Source of the DNA: Zeugodacus cucurbitae
Lineage: Eukaryota; Arthropoda; Insecta; Diptera; Tephritidae
Length of the DNA stretch: 64,000 nucleotides
Assembly (NCBI RefSeq): GCF_028554725.1
Contig: NC_071668.1
Coordinates: forward strand, 23,414,501 to 23,478,500
Direction: 5' to 3'
The notes under the pieces were generated by a model. It worked only from the letters and a program-made list of their open reading frames with translations, was not told the DNA's origin and did not search any database. Positions 14,220-28,400 of the stretch are shown piece by piece. Both the position numbers and the translations under genes were made by a program. Position 1 is the stretch's first letter. Each line of letters opens with the position of its first letter.

Positions 14220-16378
14220 GGTGAGTTGAACAAAAAAATGCAACTCAAATAAAATACTACACTGTGAACGATACGATTTTTATTACTTTTTTCATTTATG
14301 GTTTATCATTAATTCTTAAATTTCCTCGATTTCCTACCTATAGAGACCCGTACTATCGCTATGATCCCTCAGCTGCAGCAGCAGCTGCTGCGGCGGCAAC
14401 ACCACGTGCGATGGGACCGCCGGGCGCTTATCCGCCCCGTCACCGGGCTCCGCATCCGCTGCAACAACAGACTCAGTATCCAACGTATCAACCGACCGCG
14501 GATAACATCTATGGACTGGCGGGTGCTGACCAGCACGGCCTTGGTATGGGCGATTTAGGTGGCTGGGGTGCAGCGCCAAGTCAGGTCGGCGCTTATCCAG
14601 GTTCTGGTTTGAGTGCGTATGGCCATCCGCAAGCAGCACCACCCACGCAGCAGCGGCAGCCTACCACACAGCCAAGGTAAGATTTTATAAACAAATATTT
14701 TAGCATAAAGAATACGCATTCTTACAATGTTTCTACATTTTCAACTAAACTCTTTCCGTTCCAATGCATTTATAGTTATCGTCAGCATATGCCCAGCTAC
14801 GGTCAGCAGGATCAACAGAAGCTATCATATGCAACGCAGCAAATGGGTATCAGTGGTTTATTGCAGCAACCTGGGCCAAGTGTAAGTGCTGCAGGTTACG
14901 GCGCCTTGTCACAGACACAACAACCGCAGCAACAGCAAGCGCCCACACCGCAGCAGCAGCAACAACAGCAAGCCAATCAGCAGCAAGCCCGTCTGCCGCA
15001 ACATTATCCACAGGCACCGGGTCAACATCCACTATATCCAGTCGCACCGACTTCGGCGGGACAAGCTGGTGCTTCTGTACCGGTACCGGGTGGTCCGCAG
15101 GGTTATACCCATAGCCCTTACGGTAATCCTATGCAACATCAGTCGAGTCGCACTGCTCAACATGTCCCCTATGGTCATTTGGATCAGACGAATCCTTATG
15201 GACAGCATGTGCCAACATCGGCTGCACCGACTAGCGTACCAACGCATCACTTAACTGCACAGCAGCAGCAGGCTGGACAGTTGGGTGCGCATATGGGACC
15301 GGGCGGTCAGCAGCAGCAACAACAACAGACGCCAACTGGCTTGCCGCATGGCAGCAACGCAAGTCAGTCGTCATTGCCGCCTGGTTTGGGTGCACCACAG
15401 CAGCAACAACCCACCTCGCATATGTTACAGAATCAACAACAGCCGCAGCAAATACAACAACAGCAGCAACAAAATCATGTTGGTCTAATACAACCGCCAA
15501 ACCAACATCAGCAACTTCCCGGTGCTGGTTTGCCGCCACCGCATAGTATAGGAGTGCCACCAAGCTACAGTAGTCATCATCAACAGCAGCAGCAGCAACA
15601 GCAACAGCAGCAGCAGCAACAACAGCAGCAGAATCAGCAGCAACAAAGCAATGTACAGAGTGTACAATCCGCCGCAGCGTCATATTTGTCCTCAGCCAAG
15701 CATCAGGCTACGTCATCACAATTATCATCATCGCCACAATATCGCGCACCATTTCCGCAATTATCGCCACAAATGTCACCGCGGCCACCGACAATGTCAC
15801 CACATCCACAAATGTCACCACGGCCCGGCATGTCGCCAGCTAAGCCGCCACCACAGTCGCAAACGCAGGCGCAAACACAGCAGCAAGTAAATTCACCCGG
15901 TCAGCAACAGCCGACGCATCACAGCATTTCGGGAATGGTTGGTCTCACATCGCCACGTCCACAACTACCAAATAGTGGACCGCCAAGCTCCAAGGCTAGC
16001 GGTGGTCCACCAGTTGTCAACACCCTACAAGCACTCGAACAGATGGTTATGCCAACGCAGGGCGTTATGTCTGGTCCGGGCGGTGTACCCATGGAATATC
16101 CGTCGGCCTATCGTCAGGCGTCGAGTCACGCCACAATGTCACCGATGGGACCACGTATGCCGGTTTCACCACAAAATCACCTACAATGGAGTCCACATTT
16201 AGGTTTACCACAACCACAAAACCCCTCGCCATTGAATGTGAATAGCGGGATGAGTGCTCAGACACAGTCTCAGTTGCAGCTGCAACAGCAACAAATGAAC
16301 TTATATGCCCAAGCACAGGGTATGGCACATCAGCAACCGCCGTCTGGACATCCATCATCGATTGGACCACCACAGCAA

Positions 16379-16409
<31 letters not shown>

Positions 16410-19400
16410 CGCCACAGCAGCAGGCGCAACCTCCGCAACCACAACAACAACAACCTCAGCATCAGCAATTGAATGAGCAATTACAGCATTCCATTAATGA
16501 TATTGTGGGTAGTGGTCATCAACATCAACAACAACAACAGCAGCAGCAGCAGCAACAACAACAGTTGCAACAGCAACAGTTGCCCTCTATGTCACCAATG
16601 CATGCGCAACAGCAGCAACAACAACAAGTACCACCCTCTACCCAACAACAGCAACAATTGCATCATCAACCACCTGGCTTACCGAGCATCCATCACATAG
16701 GTCATCATCAGCTACCGCCAGCTACAGACCATACGACTGCCTCGCTTATGAACAGAAGCGCGAGTACACATGACCCCACACTGGGGGTTATACCGACTTC
16801 TCAGGCGCAGCAACAGCAACCGTCACATGTGCAGTCGCAGTTGCAGCAACAACCGTCGCCACATCAACAGCAACAGCAATCGCCCCATCAGCAGACTATG
16901 CTACAACAGCAGTCGCCAAGACATCACCCACAATTGTCACCACATAATCCACCCCCGCCCCAACAACAAATGCATCAACCATATCAACAGCAGCATAACC
17001 ACCAGTTGCTAGGCGATCCGTTTGCTGCAATGCTAACGGCGACACAAGATGCGCCAGCGAGCCTGCAATCGGGTCTACAGCAGCAACAACTTGCACAATT
17101 GGAGTCACAACCGCCGCCTACGTCAACCCCGACACAAACTATAACCCAGACGCAGACTCCAATACAGTCACAGCCGCAGTCGCAGCCTCAGCCACAACCA
17201 CAGCAACAGCAACAGTCATTATCACAACATCAACAACAACAGCAGCAGCAGTCAGCGCAGCGTGAAGCCCAGCTGCCGTTAACTCAGCCGGCTATGTCGC
17301 CAGCGCATATTTCGTCACCCATAGCTTCGAGCCCAACTGTGACCGCGCAGCAGCAACAGCAACAACAACTTCAACATCAATCGCTGCCAATGCAACAGCA
17401 GCAGCAGCAGCCACAACAGCCCCCAACACCGACATCAACACCCTCACACCATTTGGCCAACATTCTTAACGAGACAGCTAACTCGAACGACTCTTCCACA
17501 TTGGCTGTAGTAGCGAACGACAGTAACAACAGCAGCAGCAACAGCTCGACCAATAGCATTGTCAACAATCAGCCCACCTCAGTGCATGACAGCAATTCGC
17601 AAAGTTCGATCAACAGTAGCCATCATCAGCAGCAATCAATGTCGGGCATTGACAGTCTCGGCAATGCGGTATTGAATAGCAACTCGAATTCGGCCACAGC
17701 TACGGGACACGGTGGACTGCTGGACAGCGCTGGCGCTAGTCTTTTCGACAACAATTCGATGTCTTCAACAAGCGCCGCTGTAGCTGCCGCATCTTCGGCA
17801 GCCTCTGCTGCGGCCGCGATGCTCGATAGCAATTCGCAATCATCATTTATTGGCGCTGCGACAAATCTTAATGATTTCGATGCCACCAGCAAGCTGCAGC
17901 AACAAATTCCCGAAAGCAAGAATATCATTGAAGATGCAACGGCTCAGCAATGCGCCGCAGAGTTACCCTCAAACGAACAGTCGACAGAGAACGGTTTCAA
18001 AACACATGACACAACTGCCGATGTTACTAAACCCATGGAGGAGGACAGTGCGTCCCTCAAATCGTGCAATGCCACCATTGCAGATGTTGAAATGCCAGAG
18101 GAGATAATGAAGCCCACAGATACCGCCGTAACTGATGTATTGCTGGAGCAAGCTAAGTGTTCCGAAGAGACGCTCTCTGCTACAGAAACCGAACAGCAAC
18201 TGCCTGTGGTTACTGAGCAAACGCCCACCACACAGACAGTGGTGCCACTAACGGAACAAGTTCCAACGCCAGCGCAGCAAACTGCGGCGCCACCAACAGC
18301 CGTCGGCGATACCACTGCTCAGCTCACTGCAGTACCAAATATAACAACGGTCTCAACAACTCCACAACAACAACAATTTGCGCAAACACAGCCACCGATA
18401 GCGACAATGCTGCCGCCAACGTTGATGTCTCATCATCCAATGGCCAATACACCTGGCATGACAGCTATGGGCTATGATGGTACACAACCCATGATGATGC
18501 CACCATATGGTCCACCCGTGCCACCGCCGGGTCATATGTATCCACCCTATCCGATTCTGCATCAACAAGAAATTGCGGCATTGCAACAGCAATTGCAAGA
18601 AATGTACTGCATGCCACCGACAGGTCCCGATCATCAAGAGAAAATAGTGCGCCTACAAGAGCGTTTGAATATGTTGCAACAACACGAGCTAAACGATCAA
18701 TGTACCGGAGGTGGACCACAATGTGTGCTCTACCAGACCAGCGGTATGCCTGCCTTGTATGGCAGCAGTAGTGTGCTCCACAGTCAAATGATGGTTGAGA
18801 GTCCGCAGGTATCCAGCACCACCGGTCGTGGACGTGGTAAGGGTGCCAATAAACCGCGCAAACCACGCACAAAGAAGGAAAAGGCTGCCTTGCAACAAAT
18901 GCAACAACCGACTAGCGATATTATGGACATAAGTGGCAACATAATGCCACCGAATGCGATACCAACAACACAGTTGCCCGTATCGGAAGATTGTGTCACA
19001 CAGGGTGCCGGTGATACATCGGTAGTGGGTATGCTTGAGTATAATGAAGGTAGTGGTGATCACTCGCAAGATGTTGTGCACTCAGCCAACGAACTCGACA
19101 CTTCAACGGATGATGCAGGAAAGAAAAAGAAACCGCCCCGTAGGCCGCGTGCACCAAAAGATCCGAATAAGCCACCGCGCGATCGCACACCTAAAGCGAA
19201 GAAGTTAAAAGATGGTGAACTCAACTCGAGTGAATCGCTTGCTTCAATACGCCGACGCAGTAGCGCTAAAAAGAAGAAGAATGGCGAAGACGACGAAAAA
19301 GGTGAAGGCAGTGAAGCCGAGGACAACAAACCGCTTTCTGTATGTAAATCAGATGCCGCCGAACAAAACGCCGCCAATGACAACTCGGATGGTGGCAACA

Positions 19401-22400
19401 AGCCTGAAACTACAACATCTGACGATCCCAATAGTGAAGTTAAATCTACCAATATCGATGGGGATGCTCCCGATTACGACGACATACCAGTGTCCAAAAT
19501 ACCAACAACGCGCTCGAATATGGATGACGAAAAGTCTGCAGAAGCCGGCGATGAGACTATTGACTCAGTACCCGATTCTGCGGGTGATTCCGCAACTACG
19601 CCGAGTCGTAGAAACAAGAAGCGTTCGGGCGGTCGCAATCGTGGTAATAACAGCGATGACGCCACCTACACCACACGTCGTAGAGGCCAACTCTCTGCAC
19701 GTGCACTTAAGAAACGTCGTAATCGCGGTCGCATCGTACCCGAATCAGATGGTGAAGATGATACACTGGCTAGCACGCCACCACCGTCACCGCCACCCGA
19801 CTCCGAAACGGACACAAATAAGCGACGGTCTTCCCGCAATACTCAACGTAAGAAGTATATTGACGACGTAATGTTGCGTTTCTCCGACGATGATTCGTCG
19901 CTGATGGCTTCTCCAGTGAAGAAAGAAAAGAAAACTTCGAATGCAGCAGCAGCTGCAGCGGCCGCGGCAGCTATTGCGCCACCAAGCAGTGATGCTGACA
20001 AAGATACCAGTGCAGCGAACTCGGGTGCAGAAGGTGAAAGTGCCACCATCGATGAAAAGCCTACAACGGGAGAACCGGAAGACGGCAATGCAACCGAAGC
20101 GAGCTCCAGTACAGCAGCGGATAAAGACAAATCGTCTTTGGAAGCACCTCCACCACTGTCTTCCAAGCCCAACTATGTATATATCAATACTGGCGATGAA
20201 GATAGTATGGTAGTACAGTATGTATTGGCGGTGCGCATGGGAAGACGTGAACTCATACCGGATCCACCACCATCACAACCCAAAGAAGACAAAGATGTCA
20301 AAGATGACAAAGAGGTTAAAGAAGAGAATAAGGATGATACAAGCATTGAAAAATCCGAAGAAGCTGATAAAGATAAACCAGCTGAAGAACTGAAGAAAGA
20401 GGGCGAAGATTCAGCTGAAGACAACAAAATGGAAGTGGATACTGAGAAATCAGAAAAAGTATCTGAAAAGACTGATGGCATTGAAAGTAATGCGGAAAGC
20501 GACGCAAAGGATTCTGAGAAAATGGATACTGATGAGAATGTTGAAAGCAACGATGTTGCAGCAAAGAAAGAAAATGAAGATGCCACAACGGAATCTAAAG
20601 ATATTGAAGACAAAGATGGCGAAAGTAAAGCGGAAAATGACACCGCTAAAAATGAAGCCGAGAAGAGTGAAGAAGTGGCTATAGAAAACGAAACAGAAAC
20701 AGAAAAGAAAGTGGACGAAGACACAGAGGGTAACGCTGATAAAGTTGAAGAACCTGAAAAGAATACTGCTGAAAGCAAAACTGATATAGAAAGCAAGGAT
20801 ACAGAAAATGCAGAGAAAATGAATGTTGATGAGGCTGAAGCTAAAGTTGAGGCCGAAAAAACCGACGATTCGGTTAAAAAGGACTCGGACGAGAAAGCTG
20901 ACGTTTCCGAAACGAAAGAGCTCAAAGATGGTGAAGCCACAACCGTGCCCGAAAAGGATGCAGACAAAGAAAATGCTAGTGAATGTAACAAAGAGGAGGA
21001 TAAAAAAGATAAGGACGATAAAGATGATGATGATAAGAGCAAAGATGCCGATTCGAGCACAAACAAACCAGAACCAGTTTATATTGACGTTGAAGAGTAC
21101 TTCGTCAAATATCGCAACTTCTCTTATCTGCATTGCGAGTGGCGTACCGAAGAGGAATTATTCAAAGGCGATCGTAGAGTAACTGCCAAGATTCGCAGAT
21201 TCCAGCAAAAACAAGCACAACAAATGAACATTTTCGACAGCATCGAGGAAGATCCTTTCAATCCCGATTTTGTCGAAGTCGATCGTGTATTGGACATGTC
21301 TGTGCACACAGATGAAAATACGGGCGAAACCACAAAGCATTATTTGGTAAAATGGAAGTCATTACCATACGAAGACTGCACATGGGAGCTGGAAGAGGAT
21401 GTAGATGACGATAAGATTGAGCAGTATATGCGTTTCAATAAATTACCACCACGCCCTGAGTGGAAGAACAAGAAACGTCCACACCCCGAACAATGGAAGA
21501 AACTGGAGAAGACACCAGTCTATAAGAGTGGCAATACCTTACGTCCGTACCAATTAGAGGGTTTGAATTGGTTGAAGTTCTCGTGGTACAACTCACACAA
21601 CTGTATCTTAGCCGATGAGATGGGTTTAGGCAAGACTATACAAAGTTTAACCTTTGTACATTCGGTCTATGAATATGGAATACGCGGACCCTTCCTCGTC
21701 ATTGCGCCATTATCAACCATACCGAATTGGCAACGCGAGTTTGAGGGTTGGACCGACATGAATATTGTGGTCTACCACGGTTCCGTAACGAGCAAACAAA
21801 TGATACAAGACTACGAATTCTATTATAAAACCGAAAGCGGCAAAGTGCTTAAAGAGCCAGTGAAATTCAATGTACTAATTACGACATTCGAAATGATTGT
21901 CACAGATCACATGGACTTGAAATCGTTTAATTGGCGTTTGTGTGTAATCGACGAGGCACATCGTTTGAAGAATCGTAACTGCAAATTGTTGGAGGGTCTC
22001 CGACAATTGAATTTAGAACACCGTGTGCTACTATCCGGTACACCATTACAAAACAACATAAGTGAACTGTTCTCTTTGTTGAATTTCCTCGAGCCGAATC
22101 AGTTTTCTTGCCCCGAGGAATTCATGCGTGAATTCGGTAGTCTGCATACTGAAGAGGAAGTGAATAAATTGCAAGCATTACTGAAGCCAATGATGTTGCG
22201 TCGTCTCAAAGATGATGTCGAGAAATCTCTAGCGCCCAAAGAGGAAACCATCATAGAAGTAGAACTCACAAACATACAAAAGAAATACTACCGTGGTATT
22301 TTGGAACAGAACTTTTCTTTCCTCAAAAAAGGTACCACCTCCGCGAATATACCCAATCTCATGAACACCATGATGGAGCTGCGCAAATGCTGCATACATC

Positions 22401-25400
22401 CGTATCTGTTGAATGGCGCCGAAGAGCAGATACAATACGACTTCCGTGCGCAACACGGCGATGATCCGGAGTCGTATTACAAAAATCTCATACAATCCGC
22501 TGGTAAAATGGTGTTGATTGACAAATTGCTGCCAAAGCTGCGTGCGAATGGTCATCGTGTGCTGATTTTCAGTCAGATGGTGCGCTGTCTAGATATCTTG
22601 GAAGACTACTTAGTCTATCGCAAATATCCATTTGAGCGTATCGATGGACGCATACGCGGTAATTTACGTCAAGAGGCTATCGATCGTTACTCCAAACCCG
22701 GTTCGGATCGTTTTGTTTTCTTGTTGTGTACCAAAGCCGGTGGTTTGGGTATCAACTTGACTGCAGCCGATACAGTTATCATCTACGATTCCGATTGGAA
22801 TCCACAGAATGATCTGCAGGCGCAAGCGCGTTGTCATCGTATCGGTCAACGTAAAATGGTTAAGATTTATCGGCTGCTTTGCCGCAATACATACGAACGT
22901 GAAATGTTCGATAAGGCCTCACTTAAGCTGGGCTTGGACAAAGCTGTTTTACAATCGATGAATACGCACAACTCCAAGGATGGTAGCAACAGCAAACAGT
23001 TGTCGAAGAAAGAAATTGAAGATTTGCTGCGTAAGGGCGCCTACGGTGCTGTAATGGACGACGATAATGCGGGCGATAAGTTCTGTGAAGAAGACATCGA
23101 TTCGATATTGAAAAGACGTACACAAGTTATTACCATGGAATCGGAAAAGGGTTCCACATTTTCAAAAGCCTCGTTTGCGGCTTCCGGCAATCGTTCGGAT
23201 ATCAAAATCGATGATCCTGACTTCTGGACCAAGTGGGCCAAGAAAGCCGATATTGATCCGGATGCTTGTGAACGCGATGAGACCGAAGATCTCGTGCTCT
23301 CAGAGCCACGCAGACGCACGCAGATTAAGCGCTACGGACATGAGGATGTCATGGAGATCAACTCAGATGATTCTTCCAATGATAATAGCGATGAAGAGGG
23401 TGGCATAAGTAAGTATGAAGGCCCTTTGCGTTTCTTCTTACATTGTTATTTTCGTCTTTGTAAGCATGATTAAAATACTAACTGTAATTTCATTTATTTA
23501 GGTTTACGTTCAAGACGCCGTAAGGAGAAACGTATGCGTGAACGTGAGCGTGAGAAGAAAACTAGCATTAATGACGAGTACATACCAAGAGAGCGCGACG
23601 CTTTAGCCTCGCTAGGTTTGGATGAAATACATTATGGCAATTGGGCCAAATCTGAGTGCTTCAAAGTGGAGAAGGGTCTGCTATCATTCGGGTAAGTGTA
23701 TACACACACATATTTAATTAGTTTTATACACGTAAGAGTAAAAAATATAAAAAATTATATAATTATCCGTCGTAGTAAGCCAACACTGTGTCACTACTTT
23801 TTCGCGCAACGCTTGTAAACATTATTGAGCTTCATATTTAATATGTAAATTTTGCGTTGCAACATTTTCTCCTCCTTCTCCAACATCAATAACTCATCCT
23901 TCTTTTCAACATACTGATTTACACTCGGCGCCTGATAACGCTCCAGCTGTTCTTTGAGTGACTGCAATATCTTCAATTCCTTCTTATTTTCCTCCTCGAC
24001 AGTTTTAGCTTCACGTTCCAACTGTGACACGTTCTTAATCACATCCACCGTCTTATTAGCAATTGATTTCGATTCCTCCTCAATATTCATCATAATTTGC
24101 TTTTCCTCCGACATGGCGAGCGATGCCTTGCCGGTGACGCTCTTCAAACCAGCCATGTGCGCATTCTTCTCGTCCAACGAGTTTAGCAGCTCATTGCGTT
24201 TAATCATCAATTGCTCAAAGTCAACGGCACTCAAGATGCCGCTTAAATCGGACTTTGTTATGAGATCGCTACGCAGTTGCGCGCAATTCTCATGCAGTGC
24301 TGTGTTGCGTAGACGCATAGTGCTGAGCAGAGCGCGTGCATTTTTCAACCAATTGTTGACGAACTTTTTGAATTTACGCTCAATTTGTTTCTCTCCAGCC
24401 GTCTCCAGGAAAGTAATGTCACGTTCGTCCTTTAGAAAGTGCAATTGGAAGTTCTTCATCGTTTCGTCGGTTTCATCATACCGAAATTGCAGCTCCTCAA
24501 TTCTAGCATTCAGCAGCTTAATCGCCTGCATTGCTGCAATATTTTATTAACCGTAAAAATTGGTTTCTCACTTTAATAACTGTACACCTACCCACCTTTG
24601 GTCTCAATTTCATTTACACGTTTTTCGACTTCCGTTGTTGCTTTCTCTGCCATATCGCATTTCGACTTGTAATTTAGTCTATACTCCATTTGCCCACTAT
24701 GCATACCGGCGGGTCCTTTCTTCGAAGCGCCCGTGTAATTCGATTGACTCGTATTGTACATGGAAACAGTTTCGGAGGGTCGCGAACTAATTGAACGCCT
24801 CGGTGTCGCATTCGATAAACGCGCACTGCCCACAGAACTAGTTGTAGTGGTACGCCTTTGTGCGGTTGCTGTGAAACGTCTGGTCTTGAGGCCAATCAGC
24901 ATTTTCGGATCGTTGCGTTCGAGGAAATCGATGAGAAAATGATTCTCCAATTTAACTATAGCCAATTCGCGATTTATCTCTTGCACCGCAGTAAACATAT
25001 CCAAAGCATCATATTTCTCCAAATACTCATCCTTTGCCTCCTCATTCATCAAACGGTATAGATCCAATTGTAGATTATTGATGAATGTCTCCAATGTGAA
25101 TTCGGCAGTCTGATTTTCATTAACTTGATACGGCATTTTACCACGTGTATCTAAACTGTTAGGACGCACTGACACATATGTGGTATAATCGCCTTCCGAA
25201 TGCTGCAGTATAGACATTTTGAATTGGTTTTTATATAAACGGCGGAAATTAAGTAAAGAGTTGAAAACGCGTTATACGAATGGAGAGTGAAAATTATTTT
25301 TTGTTTTTTTTAATTTATTATATTTTTTATTTATTCTGATTGATGTTTTATTATTTTTTTTTTAAGATTGATTTTTTTTATTGATTTTTGTTGAAATTAA

Positions 25401-28400
25401 ATTCGAAGTTCTTTTTTATCGATAAATGAACAAAGATTGTACTTTATAGAAATATTTTCTATAATTTTTTTTCGGAATTGACACTTTGTTGCTTACAGTA
25501 CATACGAAATTGGAAATTAGTTAATTTTCGAAGTTTGTTTTAAAAATGATGACCAACCATGCTAATATTGAGAAAACTTTAGGTTTTCGCTGAGTATAAA
25601 TCTTCTCAAACACTGATTGCTTTTTATAAAAAAACAACAACAAATGATTTTAGAGGCAACAAATAAATAATGCGATCTTCTCTCTCTTTTCACTTTCACT
25701 TTCCAGCTGGGGTCGTTGGCCAGAAATACTCGAATTAGGACAGTTCAAGCGTGGCTGGCGTGAAATGGACGTGGAAGACTGCGCCAGAATAATTGTAAGT
25801 ACTATTTAATGGCTTTTATTTTTTTATGCAAAAATTTTAATTCTTTTAAACTCTCCACAGCTGCTCTACTGCCTGCAAGTGTATAAGGGGGATGAGAAAA
25901 TCAAGAATTTCATTTGGGATCTCATAACACCGACTGAGGATGGTGAAGTGCAAAAGATCAGCAGGGATCATAGTGGCCTACATAATTTGGTGCCACGAGG
26001 TAGGAATGCAAAAGGTATGGTAAAAGATACAAACACGCACTCTAACTGCACGGACGTAGTTAATGCGCGCACGCACGCTCAAACCAGTAAATTTAACAAA
26101 CAAACAGAAAAAAACCAATCGCAATACTTGTATTTACGTTTTCACAAGTTGAGATGGGCTGCTACTTAATAAATATCCTTTTTGGGAGCGTAAAGCACAA
26201 TAGACGCGGAAGCGGTGTATAAACTTAAATTGCAAACTGCAAATGCATAAAAAGCAGTATTTAGCGTAACTTATATAATATTGACTGCAAATAAAGTAAA
26301 TTTTGTTAATTTTTGAAAATTAATTTATAAATTGTTAATATCTTTAAAATTGCTAAATATCTTTGCCTAAGTATTTACTCTTTACTATTCAAGTAACGTA
26401 AACTCTATTGGGTGTTAATAAAAGATGTGCGTGTATTGTTTCTTTAGCATTGTATGTAGTCTATATATATATATATATATATATAAATTTAAAAAATAAA
26501 TGCTTGAAATTTAGATATTATATATATAGTAGTATTGTAAACTAGACCATATACGAAATATTATATACATAACTATGCACTTTTATATACCATATGAACA
26601 TAAACACATTTTGTAGAATTTATTTATTTTTGAAAAGTCGCAGATTTATTGCTGAAACACATTTCATTTCATTTCCACACATTTGAACACACTTTGTATA
26701 GCAATACATATACATACATACAAACATATATGTGATCATTACATAACCTCAAATCTGCGACACATTCAATGTAAATAAGTTAATTATATTTAGTGCTACA
26801 AATAAACTGTAAATATGCCTATATTCATGTGAATAATCTTTGTAAGTTTTCAGCTTAAAGACTAGCATTTGTTTTGTCCTACAGTTAGTTTAAATGCATT
26901 TTACTAATCTACAATTGCTACTCGTTGCAGGTCGTAATGGCGGTAAAGCGCAGAAAGAAATGGCTGCTGCCGCAGCAGCAGCTTCAACGCCAACCGGCAA
27001 AACGGAGGTTGATAAGGATGCTGGCGCCAGCACAAGTGCCGCTACATCAGCCACAGCATCACCAACCAATGCGAATTTATCACCCACAAATGTACCGACA
27101 CCGATTTCGACTTCAAATCCAAATGCGAGCGCTAGTCAAAATGCGCTCACCGACCCCAATCACTGGAGTAAGCAGGAGAAATTCGATGCCGATGCATTCT
27201 TGGAATGTGCTTATAAAAAGCATTTGAGCAGACACGCGAATAAGTGAGTCGTGTGGAATCGAAAACTTTTTTGTCGAAATTACTATGGAATTTTTTCACT
27301 AATGTCAATTTCTATCTCTCACACTCTTTTTCTCTTTCTCTCTTATTTTTATTATGTATAAAAATATATACATATGTATTTTTTTGACATTTTATTATTA
27401 TTTATTTTATTAATTTAATTTAATTTTTATTTTTTTTATTATTTTTATATTTTTTGTTTTTTTTTTAATATTATTTTATTATTATTTTTATATTTTTTTA
27501 TTATTTTTTCAATAATTTTTTTTTTATTCTTATTCATTCTTTTTTGTATAATTTTCTTTATTTCATTGCATTGCATTACCTATATTTTCAGAGTCTTATT
27601 GCGCGTACGTATGCTCTACTACATACAACATGAGGTTATTGGTGATCTAGTGCAGCAAATCAAAGATAACACACCCGTCAGGTAACAGCAAATTCTAAGC
27701 AAAATATTTCATCAAACATTCTTTGTATGGCATAACTTGCTATAATTTTTACCTTTCATATCATTTGTTAATTGTTTATTTTTTAGTTTTCTTTACTCGT
27801 AATTATTTACTTAAATGTAATTTTAGTAATTTTTATTTGAATTTCATATACATTGTTTGGTGCGCTGCCGTTACGTTTCAGCTTGGTGTTGCCATGGTTT
27901 TTGCAATGGCAACTCTATTTTTTAATTTATTAATATGCTGCTTCTACTGTTCACACTATCACTTGACTGACTAATATACGTTTAAATGCTAATTACATTT
28001 TTATATATAACTTTTCTACATACTAACTATAAAGGGTTTTTCAATAAGGGCGCTACAAAATTATTAAATAAAACAAAAACGGTTTAGGATATCAATGAAA
28101 TTCTTTATTCTTGTGCCTGACCCCATCTTTTGCTTATTGACGAAGTCATTCAGTCAGAAATGAGCCTCATCGCTAAAAATGATTTTTCGATGAAAATCCC
28201 GATAATTTTCAAGTTATTACTCAGTCCAATTCACGAACATATGACGATTATGGTGGTCAAGCGTATTCAGTTCATGCGTCTATATGATCTTGTAAGGAAT
28301 GTAGACCAAGATCTTTTCAAAAAATTCGCCACAACGACGTCACAGACATGCCCAACACTTGAGAACGACGTGTGAGAGACTGATTTGGGTCTTCCTCAAT

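Noticed and set aside
14789..14791. Met at 14789 as the true kismet start codon
   Set aside because: The upstream exons 14177-14219 and 14346-14676 splice in phase and extend the protein by 129 residues; the 14789 ATG lies just inside exon C, after acceptor 14774-14775.
20173..21066. Long minus-strand Ser/Leu/Phe-rich open frame opposite the kis acidic tract
   Set aside because: It is the reverse-complement shadow of GAA/GAT/AAA-rich kis coding sequence; the + frame continues into chromodomain 1.
25879..26169. Read-through of kis exon F into the intron as a separate small gene
   Set aside because: The first part is conserved kis coding sequence and the rest is unconserved; the donor at 26000 and acceptor at 26930 restore the conserved frame.
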